Positions 1 to 10,647 are shown, counted from the first letter of the stretch. The stretch: DNA of 11,820 bases from Tepidimonas sp. (GCA_025054905.1 JANWZF010000266.1:1-11820); one strand, 5' to 3'. Notes: generated from the sequence alone by a model not told the origin. Numbers and translations: made by a program.

Positions 1-257
1 CCACGGCCTTGCCGTTCATGAACTTCCCCATCCTGACCTACATCCAGGAGATCGCGCCGCGCCCCATCCTGCTCATCCACGGCGAACGCGCCCACTCGCG
101 CTACTTCAGCGAGACCGCCTATGCCGCAGCAGCGCAGCCCAAGCAGCTGATGATCATCCCGGGCGCCAACCACGTCGACCTGTACGACCGCATGGACAAA
201 ATTCCCTTCGACGCCATGGCGGACTTCTTCAGACAACACCTGGCGGAGGCCGCATGA
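1..257 (+). CDS. Alpha/beta hydrolase, C-terminal fragment
   Basis: This is the last 84 codons of a gene whose 5' part lies left of the window; the frame is open from position 3 to the TGA at 255-257. The segment RPILLIHGERAHSRYFSE looks like the late beta-strand of an alpha/beta hydrolase followed by the acid-residue region. MIIPGANHVDLYD carries the likely catalytic histidine near the C-terminus. This arrangement is typical of the DltE/YcjY-like or S15-related serine hydrolases often annotated simply as alpha/beta hydrolase; the nucleophile elbow is not in the window. The substrate cannot be told. The stop overlaps the start of the next gene as ATGA at 254-257, so the two are probably co-transcribed and translationally coupled. 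The fold is fairly certain and the specific function is unknown. Confidence 0.8.
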   Translation, partial: TALPFMNFPILTYIQEIAPRPILLIHGERAHSRYFSETAYAAAAQPKQLMIIPGANHVDLYDRMDKIPFDAMADFFRQHLAEAA

Positions 258-715
258 ACCCCGGCCGGCGCGCGCTGATGCACGGGACGGCAAGCGCTGC
301 GTTGGCTTGGGGGCTAGGACCGGCTACCTTGGCGGCGCAGCCACAGAGCCCCTCTGTCAGCATCGACAAGCGCATCGTGATGACCGTCGGCCCGCACGCA
401 TTCGTGGTCGTCCTGGCCGACACGGAAGCAGCCAGGGCCTTTGCCCACATGCTGCCGGCCAGCTTCGAGATGAGCGATCTCAACCGCAACGAAAAGATGG
501 TGAGGCTGCCTCGGCCCTTGCCCACCACCATCGTGCAGCCAGGCACCATCCACGCCGGCGACGTGATGCTGTGGGGCGAGGACACCTTGGTGGTGTTCTA
601 CGAGACCTTCCAGTCGCCCTACCGCTACACCCGCATCGGGCGCATCGAGCAGCCGCACGGGCTGGCCCAAGCGCTCGGCGCGGGTAACGTGCGCATCACA
701 TTCGCACGGCCGTAA
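254..715 (+). CDS. Exported cyclophilin-like fold protein
   Basis: This 153-residue protein starts at the ATG overlapping the hydrolase stop, preceded by a good ribosome site (GGAGG, 245-249, spacer of 4). Residues 1-28 look like a signal peptide: an Arg-Arg pair at 5-6, a hydrophobic stretch at about 12-27 and an Ala-rich end (TLAAQ). The twin arginine suggests Tat export, but the motif is not canonical and Sec is possible. The mature part matches the small cyclophilin-like beta-barrel family (PF18050 type): MLPASFEMSDLNRNEKMVRL at 66-85, GTIHAGDVMLWGEDTLVVFY at 97-116, then YRYTRIGRI at 123-131. These proteins resemble peptidyl-prolyl isomerases in fold, but their enzymatic activity is unproven. 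Such genes often sit beside hydrolases or oxidoreductases. Family confidence is good; function is unknown. Confidence 0.82.
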   Translation: MNPGRRALMHGTASAALAWGLGPATLAAQPQSPSVSIDKRIVMTVGPHAFVVVLADTEAARAFAHMLPASFEMSDLNRNEKMVRLPRPLPTTIVQPGTIHAGDVMLWGEDTLVVFYETFQSPYRYTRIGRIEQPHGLAQALGAGNVRITFARP

Positions 716-1167
716 GGCGGCAAAGCCTGCGCCGACTGGCAAAGACGCCGAACTATTCTGTCCACGCGTTTGGCCAGCCCACTCCATCGTGACCACGCCG
801 CCCCACCTTCCCGAGGAAGCAAAGCAGCCCAAGGCGTAACGAGCCTTGCGGCCTTGCACCACCTCGCCACCACGAGGCGCACGCCCAGACCGCAACCCAA
901 ACGTTCTTCTACGAGTTCGGGGGGACTCTGGGGCCATTCCCGTCTATTTAGTGCTGTTCCAGATCCACCGGACAACCGATAGCCATAACGCACGTACAAG
1001 CCGTTGACGGAAAAGGCCGCCTGCGTGTGCTCCGTCGAAGAAGTTGGCGCCGGTTTTGAGAGAACGGGGAGCGAAAGAGAGTCGAACCGGGCGACTTCAT
1101 TGCCTCATGGCACCGCGGCGTGGCACACGCAAAACGGCAATGAACCCCGCGTGGCTTCGCGCAACGC
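716..1167. other. Intergenic stretch with no convincing gene
   Basis: About 450 bases lie between the cyclophilin-like gene and the tRNA-Phe terminator. Open frames exist on both strands, for example minus 625-999 and plus 770-982. They are short, Arg/Pro/Ser-rich, lack a clear ribosome site and resemble no family I recognise. What can be seen is a short dyad (CAAGGC at 830-835 with GCCTTG at 843-848), a T-arm-like string near 1066-1094 and the long-loop inverted repeat at 1096-1144. There is no recognisable transposase, and the tRNA-Phe 3' end is not duplicated here. The stretch may be a decayed integration scar or may hold an unannotated small RNA; neither is shown. Confidence 0.6.
1096..1144. 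repeat. 9-bp perfect inverted repeat with 31-nt loop
   Basis: TTCATTGCC at 1096-1104 is perfectly complementary to GGCAATGAA at 1136-1144. The 31-base loop is GC-rich and includes the small palindrome CCGCGG. There is no T-run on either side, so it is not a standard intrinsic terminator. It could be an RNA hairpin or a protein-binding dyad, or it could be chance. Confidence 0.5.
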
Positions 1168-1204
1168 CCAAAGCAAAACGCCCAACCGATAGCGGTTGGG
1201 CGTT
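1168..1204 (-). terminator. Rho-independent terminator of tRNA-Phe
   Basis: Read on the minus strand, a perfect 11-bp stem (AACGCCCAACC paired with GGTTGGGCGTT, 1204-1194 and 1187-1177) closes a 6-base loop and runs straight into TTTTGCTTT. It begins 6 bases past the encoded CCA end of tRNA-Phe, which fits termination of the tRNA transcript and possibly of read-through from ntrX. Confidence 0.88.
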
Positions 1205-1210
1205 GAAGGG

Positions 1211-1286
<76 letters not shown>

Positions 1287-1298
1287 GGGAAAGCCTGC

Positions 1299-1328
1299 AG
1301 TATACCATGCCCTCGGCAGGGATCCCTG
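1299..1328 (-). promoter_or_regulatory. tRNA-Phe promoter with extended -10
   Basis: On the minus strand, TGGTATACT (1307-1299) is an extended -10 element (TGn followed by TATACT), ending 12 bases before the tRNA 5' end. There is no good -35 hexamer at the usual distance, which fits an extended -10 promoter. The expected -35 position (about 1322-1327) is covered by a perfect 12-base palindrome, CAGGGATCCCTG (1317-1328). No function is known for that palindrome. Confidence 0.6.
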
Positions 1329-1350
1329 GAAGCCCTACAGGCCGCCAAGT

Positions 1351-2058
1351 TCACGCCAGCCGCTTGGCGCGCGACAGGTCCACCCCCAGCTGCTTGAGCT
1401 TGCGGTACAGGTGGGTGCGTTCCAGACCGCTCTTTTCGGCCACGCGGGTCATGGAGCCTTGCTCCTTGGCCAGATGGAATTCGAAATACGCCTTCTCGAA
1501 CGCGTCGCGCGCCTCGCGCAACGGCGCATCCAGATCCAGCGTCAGCGTCCCGTTGCCGGGCAGGGGCAACACAAGCGCGCCTGCCGGCGCGCCCGCGGCG
1601 GCCGTCGGCTCGTCATGACGCGGGGCACCTGGAGGCGCCGGCGGCTCGGCGGCCGGGGACGCCTCGGGCTGAGCGGGCGGCACCACGCGCAGCGGCGCGC
1701 GCGCCAGCCCTTTGTCCACCGCCTGCAAGAGCTTTTGCAGCGTGATCGGTTTTTCGAGGAAGGCCATCGCCCCGATGCGGGTGGCCTCCACCGCCGTGTC
1801 GATGGTGGCGTGGCCGCTCATCATGATCACCGGCATGGTCAGCTGGCCGGTGGCCGCCCACTCCTTCAGCAGCGTGACGCCGTCGGTGTCGGGCATCCAG
1901 ATGTCCAGGAGCACGAGGTCAGGGCGGTAGCGTTGCCGGTGCTGGCGCGCCTGCGCGGCGTTTTCGGCCAGCTCGACGCTGTGTCCTTCGTCGTTGAGGA
2001 TTTCGAACAACAGCTCGCGGATGCCGAGCTCGTCGTCGACCACCAGTATGTTTGCCAT
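1351..2058 (-). CDS. ntrX: Short NtrX-type response regulator, no AAA+ domain
   Basis: The protein is 235 residues. Residues 1-120 are a complete receiver domain: acidic pocket D8/D9, phospho-acceptor D52 in LVLLDIWMPDTDG, switch S81 in MMSGHAT, and K103 before P104. Residues of about 120-172 form a Pro/Ala-rich linker. Residues 178-228 are a Fis-type DNA-binding region with the helix-turn-helix at about 201-226 (MTRVAEKSGLERTHLYRKLK). Canonical NtrX has roughly 450 residues or more with a central AAA+ sigma-54 activation domain. Here no Walker A or GAFTGA motif is present, so it probably cannot activate sigma-54 and more likely represses or modulates transcription. The ATG has AGGAG at 2062-2066 and follows the ntrY stop by 9 bases, so NtrY is the presumed kinase. 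The NtrX name rests on the Fis domain sequence and neighbourhood. Confidence 0.9.
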   Translation of the reverse strand: MANILVVDDELGIRELLFEILNDEGHSVELAENAAQARQHRQRYRPDLVLLDIWMPDTDGVTLLKEWAATGQLTMPVIMMSGHATIDTAVEATRIGAMAFLEKPITLQKLLQAVDKGLARAPLRVVPPAQPEASPAAEPPAPPGAPRHDEPTAAAGAPAGALVLPLPGNGTLTLDLDAPLREARDAFEKAYFEFHLAKEQGSMTRVAEKSGLERTHLYRKLKQLGVDLSRAKRLA

Positions 2059-2067
2059 CGTCTCCTG

Positions 2068-4365
2068 TCACCCGTGGGCGAGGGCCCCCTGTTGCGAATT
2101 TGCAACCCTGAATGATAGCGACACTTGGGCGCCGACGGTACGCTCACCGACGCGGAGGTTGGCCAGCTCGATGCGTCCGCCGTGCTCGTCCATGATCTTC
2201 TTGACCACCGCCAAGCCCAGCCCGGTGCCCTTGGGCTTGGTGGTGACGTAAGGCTCAAAAGCACGCTGCAAGATCGCTTCGGCAAAGCCCGGCCCCTCAT
2301 CCAGCACGTGCAGCCGCACCCATTGACCGCTGCGCGAGGGCTGGGTACGCAGCGTCACCGTCCCGGCGCCTCCTGCTGCAGCCATTGCATCCTGGGCGTT
2401 GAGGACAAGGTTGTGCACGACCTGGCGCACTTGCTGCGCATCGGCCAGCACCGGCGGGCAGCGCTCGTCCAACTCCAGCCGCACGGGCAGCGGGCCGGAT
2501 TCGTGCAGCGCGACGATCTCGCGCAACAGGGCATTCAAGTCCAGCGGCGCAAGCTGGGCCGCCGGCAGGCGCGCGTAGTCGCGGAATTCGTTGACCAGCC
2601 GCTTCATCGCCTCCACCTGGTCGACGATGGTGCGCACGGCCTTGTCCAGCATGGCCGCATCCGCTGCCGGCAGGCGCGCGCCCAACTTGTGCGCCAGCCG
2701 CTCGGCCGACAACTGGATCGGCGTCAGCGGATTTTTGATCTCGTGCGCCAGCCGCCGCGCCACCTCGCCCCAAGCCTGGGCACGCTGGGCCGAGACCAGG
2801 TCGCTGACGTCGTCCAGCACCAACAGCCAATCCCCGCCGGGCAGGGCCGCGCCGCGCGCCACCAGCGTGCGCGGCTGGCTTTGTGCGGGCGCCCCCGGCG
2901 GGCGATGGTCAACCGACTGCTGCCAGTGCACCCCGTCGGCGCTGGCGTCCTGCTCGCCGGCATAGCGGGCAAACTGCTCCATCACCCACGCCCCCAGGGT
3001 TTGCAGGCCCGGCACCTCGGCCAGTGGATGACCGAGGTACGGGCTCAACGCCACCCCCAGGATGCGCTCGGCACCCGGATTGACGCGCTGCAGCCGCCCA
3101 TCGGCCGTCAGCACGATGACCCCGGCCGTCAGGTTGTCCAGCAGGGTTTGCAAGCCTGCGCGCGCGGCATCCACCTGCTGCATCGAGGTGTGCACCGCCT
3201 GGCGCGCCTCGGCCAGCTCGCGGGTCATGTCGGCAAAGGTGCGCGTCAGGCCTGCCAGCTCATCGCGCGCGGGCAGCGCCACCTTGGGACCGAGGTCGCC
3301 GCGCGCCACATCGCGCATCCCTTCGGCCAGCACGATCAGCGGACGCGCCAGCTGGTTGCCCAGCAACACCGCCAGCAACACCGCGCCAAACACCGACAGA
3401 AACAGCGCCAGCGTCAGCGTGCCGATGTACATGCTGCGCAGCCCTTCGCGCGCCAGGCGCCGCTCCTGGTATTCGCGGTTGGCCACCTGCACAGCCAGCG
3501 CATTGGCCACCAGTCCCGCTGGCATCGGGGCGGTCACCTGCAAAAATCGCGGCTCCGCCCCCCAACCCAGCACCGAATCGGCCGGCACCAGGGCCAGCGC
3601 CCGCACCCGCGGCAGCTCCGCGGCAGGCAGGGTCGCCACGCGCGCGGGCTCGCCGAGGGTTTCCAGTTCGTCCAACCCCTCGATCCAGGTGACGACTCGC
3701 TCGCTGCGAGCGCGGCGCAGCTGGGCAGGGGGAGGACGCTGCGGGGCCAGGCTGTAGCGTGACTCGCCCGCACTGGCCAGTGCCCGCCCCTGGGCGCTCC
3801 AGAGCACCAGATCGCTGGCCCCCAACTGTTCGCGCCAGGTTTCCAGCATCACCGCCGCCGCGCCATCACCCACCCCTGCCAGCGTGGACGCCATGCCACG
3901 CGCCTTGGCCGCCCAGTCGGCGCTGACGGTGTCCAGCGCTGTACGCCCGAGCGCCAGGCCCGCCTGCAGCGCGGTTTCCACGCGCTGGTCGAACCAGGCT
4001 TCGATGGTGCGGCTGACAAACTGATACGACACCAGGTAAATCAGTCCGCCCGGGGCCACCCCGACCAACGCAAAGATCGCCGCCAGTTTCAGCAGCAACC
4101 GGCTGCCGAAACGACCCCGGCGCAGTCGCAGCAGCAAGCGCGCGGCCAGCCACAGCAGCACGGCCAGCAGCACCGCGGCCACGCCGAGATTGAGCAGCAG
4201 CAGGCGGCCGTAGGTTTCCGGGGCAACGCCGCGGTGATCGGTGGCCAGCGCCAGCAGGTAAAACAGCACCAGCCCGACCCCCAACATGAACACCGCGCCC
4301 AGGGCCACGAACCAGCGCAGGCGCCGGGCGCGCTGGGCGTCGCGCTGGGCCGAGGAGGCACTCAT
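2068..4365 (-). CDS. ntrY: NtrY-type sensor histidine kinase
   Basis: The protein is 765 residues. Predicted membrane segments lie at about 17-40, 54-79, 90-112 and 313-336, so residues 113-312 probably face the periplasm. A HAMP linker follows (about 337-390), then a PAS domain (about 402-520). The kinase core has H541 in HEIKNPLTPIQLSAERL, an N-box at about 650-660 (HNLVLNAQDAM), the G1 box DEGPGF at 689-694 and GTGLGL at 713-718. All catalytic motifs are intact. This layout is characteristic of NtrY, which phosphorylates NtrX in nitrogen or redox/envelope-related control; the signal here is unknown. I chose the ATG at 4365, not one 33 codons upstream, because it has GGAGGGG at 4371-4377 and forms an ATGA overlap with the DUF4390 stop. 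ntrX follows 9 bases later. Confidence 0.95.
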   Translation of the reverse strand: MSASSAQRDAQRARRLRWFVALGAVFMLGVGLVLFYLLALATDHRGVAPETYGRLLLLNLGVAAVLLAVLLWLAARLLLRLRRGRFGSRLLLKLAAIFALVGVAPGGLIYLVSYQFVSRTIEAWFDQRVETALQAGLALGRTALDTVSADWAAKARGMASTLAGVGDGAAAVMLETWREQLGASDLVLWSAQGRALASAGESRYSLAPQRPPPAQLRRARSERVVTWIEGLDELETLGEPARVATLPAAELPRVRALALVPADSVLGWGAEPRFLQVTAPMPAGLVANALAVQVANREYQERRLAREGLRSMYIGTLTLALFLSVFGAVLLAVLLGNQLARPLIVLAEGMRDVARGDLGPKVALPARDELAGLTRTFADMTRELAEARQAVHTSMQQVDAARAGLQTLLDNLTAGVIVLTADGRLQRVNPGAERILGVALSPYLGHPLAEVPGLQTLGAWVMEQFARYAGEQDASADGVHWQQSVDHRPPGAPAQSQPRTLVARGAALPGGDWLLVLDDVSDLVSAQRAQAWGEVARRLAHEIKNPLTPIQLSAERLAHKLGARLPAADAAMLDKAVRTIVDQVEAMKRLVNEFRDYARLPAAQLAPLDLNALLREIVALHESGPLPVRLELDERCPPVLADAQQVRQVVHNLVLNAQDAMAAAGGAGTVTLRTQPSRSGQWVRLHVLDEGPGFAEAILQRAFEPYVTTKPKGTGLGLAVVKKIMDEHGGRIELANLRVGERTVGAQVSLSFRVANSQQGALAHG

Positions 4366-5042
4366 GGGCGCCCCTCCGGCAACGGCTCGCCGTCGCGCAG
4401 CGCGCTGGCCGGCAGCACGGCGCGCCAAGCCAGCGTGCTGCCACCTTCCAGCCCGGGCAACCACTGCAGCGGCCGGGGCAGCCGACCGGTGTCGAGCTGG
4501 AAGGCCAGCAGCAGCTGCTCGTCGCCGCGCAGCGGCTGCGCCAGCGGAATGCGCCAGCGCTGGCTGCTGCGCACCAGCGCCAGCGCCTCCTCCAGCGTGT
4601 CCAGCACGCGTTGCAGGGCGGCACCGTGCTCGTCACCGCCCACCCCATCGGCCACGCTCAGACGCCAACGTTGCGTCAGCGGCTGGTGCGTCAGGCGCAC
4701 GGTGCGCCGCGCGCTCAGCAGCACCTGATCGGTCCAGTACCAGCGTGGCCGACGCAGTTCGGCCTGCCAGACAAAGGTCAGCGCCACGCCGCGCAGCAGC
4801 GCATCGTGCAGCGGCGTGGGCAGCTCCAGCGGCACCCGCGCATCGATCAGCAGCCCCTCTTCGTGCACCTCGGCGTGCCAGATCGGGCCAGCGGGCCGCC
4901 CCGCCGGCGCGCCGTGCCCGGCCCCCGCCAACACCCCCCAAGCAGCTGCCACCGCCCAGCGCAAGGCGCGGCGCCGCCCCGCGGCGCCGTCAGCCCTTGA
5001 GCAGCAGCGCGTAGAAGAATCCGTCCATGCCACGGCGCGCAT
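4362..5042 (-). CDS. DUF4390 exported protein of unknown function
   Basis: From the ATG at 5042 the protein is 226 residues. A basic stretch (GRRRALR) is followed by a hydrophobic segment (WAVAAAWGVLAGAGHGAPAG), so it is probably exported or membrane-anchored. The mature part matches the DUF4390 family: WHAEVHEEGLLIDARVPLEL, then FVWQAELRRPRWYWTDQVL, then RWRIPLAQPLRGDEQLLLAF and a hydrophobic or Trp-containing C-terminal region. DUF4390 genes typically lie between rsmB and ntrY in betaproteobacteria, as here. The chosen start overlaps rsmB by 53 bases and shares its start context. A TTG at 4964-4962 would give a more ordinary signal-peptide length and is a real alternative. The stop overlaps the ntrY ATG, implying coupled translation. 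No enzymatic motif is visible. Confidence 0.83.
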   Translation of the reverse strand: MRAVAWTDSSTRCCSRADGAAGRRRALRWAVAAAWGVLAGAGHGAPAGRPAGPIWHAEVHEEGLLIDARVPLELPTPLHDALLRGVALTFVWQAELRRPRWYWTDQVLLSARRTVRLTHQPLTQRWRLSVADGVGGDEHGAALQRVLDTLEEALALVRSSQRWRIPLAQPLRGDEQLLLAFQLDTGRLPRPLQWLPGLEGGSTLAWRAVLPASALRDGEPLPEGRP

Positions 5043-6336
5043 TGTCCCCCATTGCGTGCGCGGCCAACAGCGCATCGCCGGCGGGCGTGGTGGCGCGCCC
5101 GCCCGGCAGCAGATGCCCCGGGCTGGGCCCCAGCCGCGCCTGTGGGTGCTGGCGCAAAAAAGCGGCGACCACCTGTTCGCCTTCGGCGCGAAACACCGAA
5201 CAGGTGGCATACAGCAAGCGCCCCCCCGGGGCCAGCAACGGCCACAGCGCGCGCAGCAGGCGTGCCTGCTGCGCAGCCAGACGCTCGACGTCGCCCGGCC
5301 GGCGCAACCAGCGCACATCCGGGTGGCGGCGCACGATGCCTGAGGCCGTGCACGGCGCATCGAGCAGGATCGCCTCAAACGGTCGCCCATCCCACCATGG
5401 GGCTGGCTCGGCCGCATCGGCATGGCGCACCTGCACCGCGCTGCCCGCAGCGGGCAGGCGCAGCCGCTGCAGCGTCTCGTGGATGCGCCCGACGCGGTGC
5501 GCGTCGGCATCCAGCGCCCACAGCTCCAGATCGGCCAGCTCCAGCAGGTGCGCGCTTTTGCCACCCGGGGCAGCGCAGGCATCCAGCACCCGCGCACCCG
5601 GGCGCAAGCCCGCCCCGAGCAGCAACGGTGCGGCCAGCTGCGCCGCCCCATCCTGCACCGACACCCAACCTGCGTCCCAGCCGGGCAGCTGCTGCACCGG
5701 CACCGCGCGCTGCAGCACGAGCCCTTCGGTGCCGATCGGCTCGGCGCTCAAGCCCTGCAGCACCAGCTGCGCCAGGTAGTCGGCACGGGTGATTTGGCGG
5801 CGGTTGACGCGCAACACCAGGGGGGCGGCAACGTTGTCGGCTTCGAGCAGCTCGGCCCACTGCAGCGGGTGGTCGTTCTGCACGCGCTGCACCCACCACG
5901 CCGGATGGTTCCAGCGGCCCTGCGGATGGGCGTGGGCGCGCTCGAGCAGGGCCGGGCGCTCGCGCAGGAAGCGCCGCAGGCAGGCGTTGACGAAGCCGCG
6001 CAGCGCCGGCGCCCGCAGCAGCGGCAGCGCCTGCACCGCCTGGTCCACCACGGTGTGCTCGGGATAGGCGTTGCCCTGCACGAGCAGGGCCAAGGCCAGC
6101 TCCAGCAGCGCCGCCACGCGCGGCGGGGGCGCGCGCTCGGCCAGGTGGCGCAGCAACTCGCGCGCGGTGCCTGCCTGCCGCAGGGTGTCAAACACCAGCG
6201 CTTGCACACCGGGCCGCAACCCCGCGGGCACGGCCGGCAGCAGCTCGGTCAGCGAATGGCCCGCATGCACGCCCGCGATGCAGCGCGCCGCGGCGGCCAT
6301 CTGGTGCGACAGAGGGGGCGCTTCCATGTCCCGCAT
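4990..6336 (-). CDS. rsmB: 16S rRNA m5C967 methyltransferase RsmB
   Basis: The protein is 448 residues, a normal length for RsmB (Sun/Fmu), which transfers a methyl group from S-adenosylmethionine to C967 of 16S rRNA. Residues of about 10-130 form the NusB-like RNA-binding domain (VFDTLRQ, VVDQAVQ, FVNACLRRFLRE). The Rossmann methyltransferase domain contains the SAM-binding motif DACAAPGGKSAHLLE at 252-266, LDADAHRVGRI at about 275-285, DAPCTASG at 326-333 with C329, and the catalytic-loop cysteine C379 in LLYATCSVF. Both conserved cysteines of the RNA m5C methyltransferase family are present. The start at 6336 has GGGGG three bases upstream; an in-frame ATG at 6327 would shorten the protein by three residues. 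The gene lies 90 bases after rpoC and overlaps the DUF4390 gene, so it leads the downstream cluster. Confidence 0.96.
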   Translation of the reverse strand: MRDMEAPPLSHQMAAAARCIAGVHAGHSLTELLPAVPAGLRPGVQALVFDTLRQAGTARELLRHLAERAPPPRVAALLELALALLVQGNAYPEHTVVDQAVQALPLLRAPALRGFVNACLRRFLRERPALLERAHAHPQGRWNHPAWWVQRVQNDHPLQWAELLEADNVAAPLVLRVNRRQITRADYLAQLVLQGLSAEPIGTEGLVLQRAVPVQQLPGWDAGWVSVQDGAAQLAAPLLLGAGLRPGARVLDACAAPGGKSAHLLELADLELWALDADAHRVGRIHETLQRLRLPAAGSAVQVRHADAAEPAPWWDGRPFEAILLDAPCTASGIVRRHPDVRWLRRPGDVERLAAQQARLLRALWPLLAPGGRLLYATCSVFRAEGEQVVAAFLRQHPQARLGPSPGHLLPGGRATTPAGDALLAAHAMGDNARRGMDGFFYALLLKG

Positions 6337-6347
6337 TGTCCCCCAAT
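6334..6347 (-). promoter_or_regulatory. rsmB start context, shared with DUF4390 gene
   Basis: On the minus strand the bases TGGGGGACAATGCG cover the rsmB start codon and a GGGGG element three bases upstream, which can pair with the 16S anti-Shine-Dalgarno allowing one G-U pair. The same 14 bases recur at 5053-5040 around the proposed DUF4390 start, inside rsmB. This supports both starts, but the spacing is shorter than usual. Confidence 0.45.
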
Positions 6348-6353
6348 GGACAA

Positions 6354-6383
6354 CGCCCCGGGCGGCCTGGGCTGCCCGGGGCG
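6354..6383 (-). terminator. GC-rich hairpin after rpoC, weak terminator or attenuator
   Basis: A perfect 10-bp stem (CGCCCCGGGC paired with GCCCGGGGCG, arms 6354-6363 and 6374-6383) closes a 10-base loop. On the minus strand it is followed only by TTGTCC, not a run of T. It lies 43 bases past the rpoC stop and 17 bases before the rsmB ATG. It is more likely a partial terminator, RNA-end stabiliser or attenuator than an efficient intrinsic terminator. Because it sits next to the rsmB ribosome site, it may also limit that gene's translation. Confidence 0.5.
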
Positions 6384-6397
6384 CTTCCTCAAGGCCT

Positions 6398-6419
6398 GCA
6401 GCGGCCGCGGCACCGCTGC
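6398..6419 (-). repeat. Second hairpin in the rpoC 3' region
   Basis: GCAGCGG (6398-6404) pairs perfectly with CCGCTGC (6413-6419) around an 8-base loop, beginning 7 bases past the rpoC stop codon. There is no T-run. Together with the larger hairpin downstream it makes the rpoC-rsmB junction strongly structured in RNA. Confidence 0.45.
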
Positions 6420-6426
6420 TTCGGCT

Positions 6427-10623
<4,197 letters not shown>

Positions 10624-10647
10624 GGCTTGCGTCCTCGGTTGGCTCTA

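Noticed and set aside
314..937. A 207-codon minus-strand open frame across the cyclophilin-like gene
   Set aside because: About two thirds is antisense to a well-supported gene, and the rest matches nothing I recognise and has no ribosome site.
716..1010. A transposase or integrase remnant beside the tRNA gene
   Set aside because: I looked for recognisable recombinase motifs, terminal inverted repeats and a duplicated tRNA-Phe 3' end and found none, so no mobile element is called.
2125..3762. A 545-codon plus-strand open frame lying antisense to ntrY
   Set aside because: Its translation is rich in His, Arg, Gln and Gly and resembles no family, while the opposite strand encodes NtrY with every catalytic motif. 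It is a stop-poor shadow frame expected in GC-rich DNA.
4366..4464. A 33-codon N-terminal extension of NtrY
   Set aside because: The extension overlaps the DUF4390 coding end and is Arg/Ala-rich. The ATG at 4365 has a strong ribosome site and the ATGA overlap.
5043..5651. A long upstream extension of the DUF4390 frame inside rsmB
   Set aside because: The translation is Cys/Arg/Trp-rich shadow sequence of rsmB. The DUF4390 similarity begins only after about 4900.
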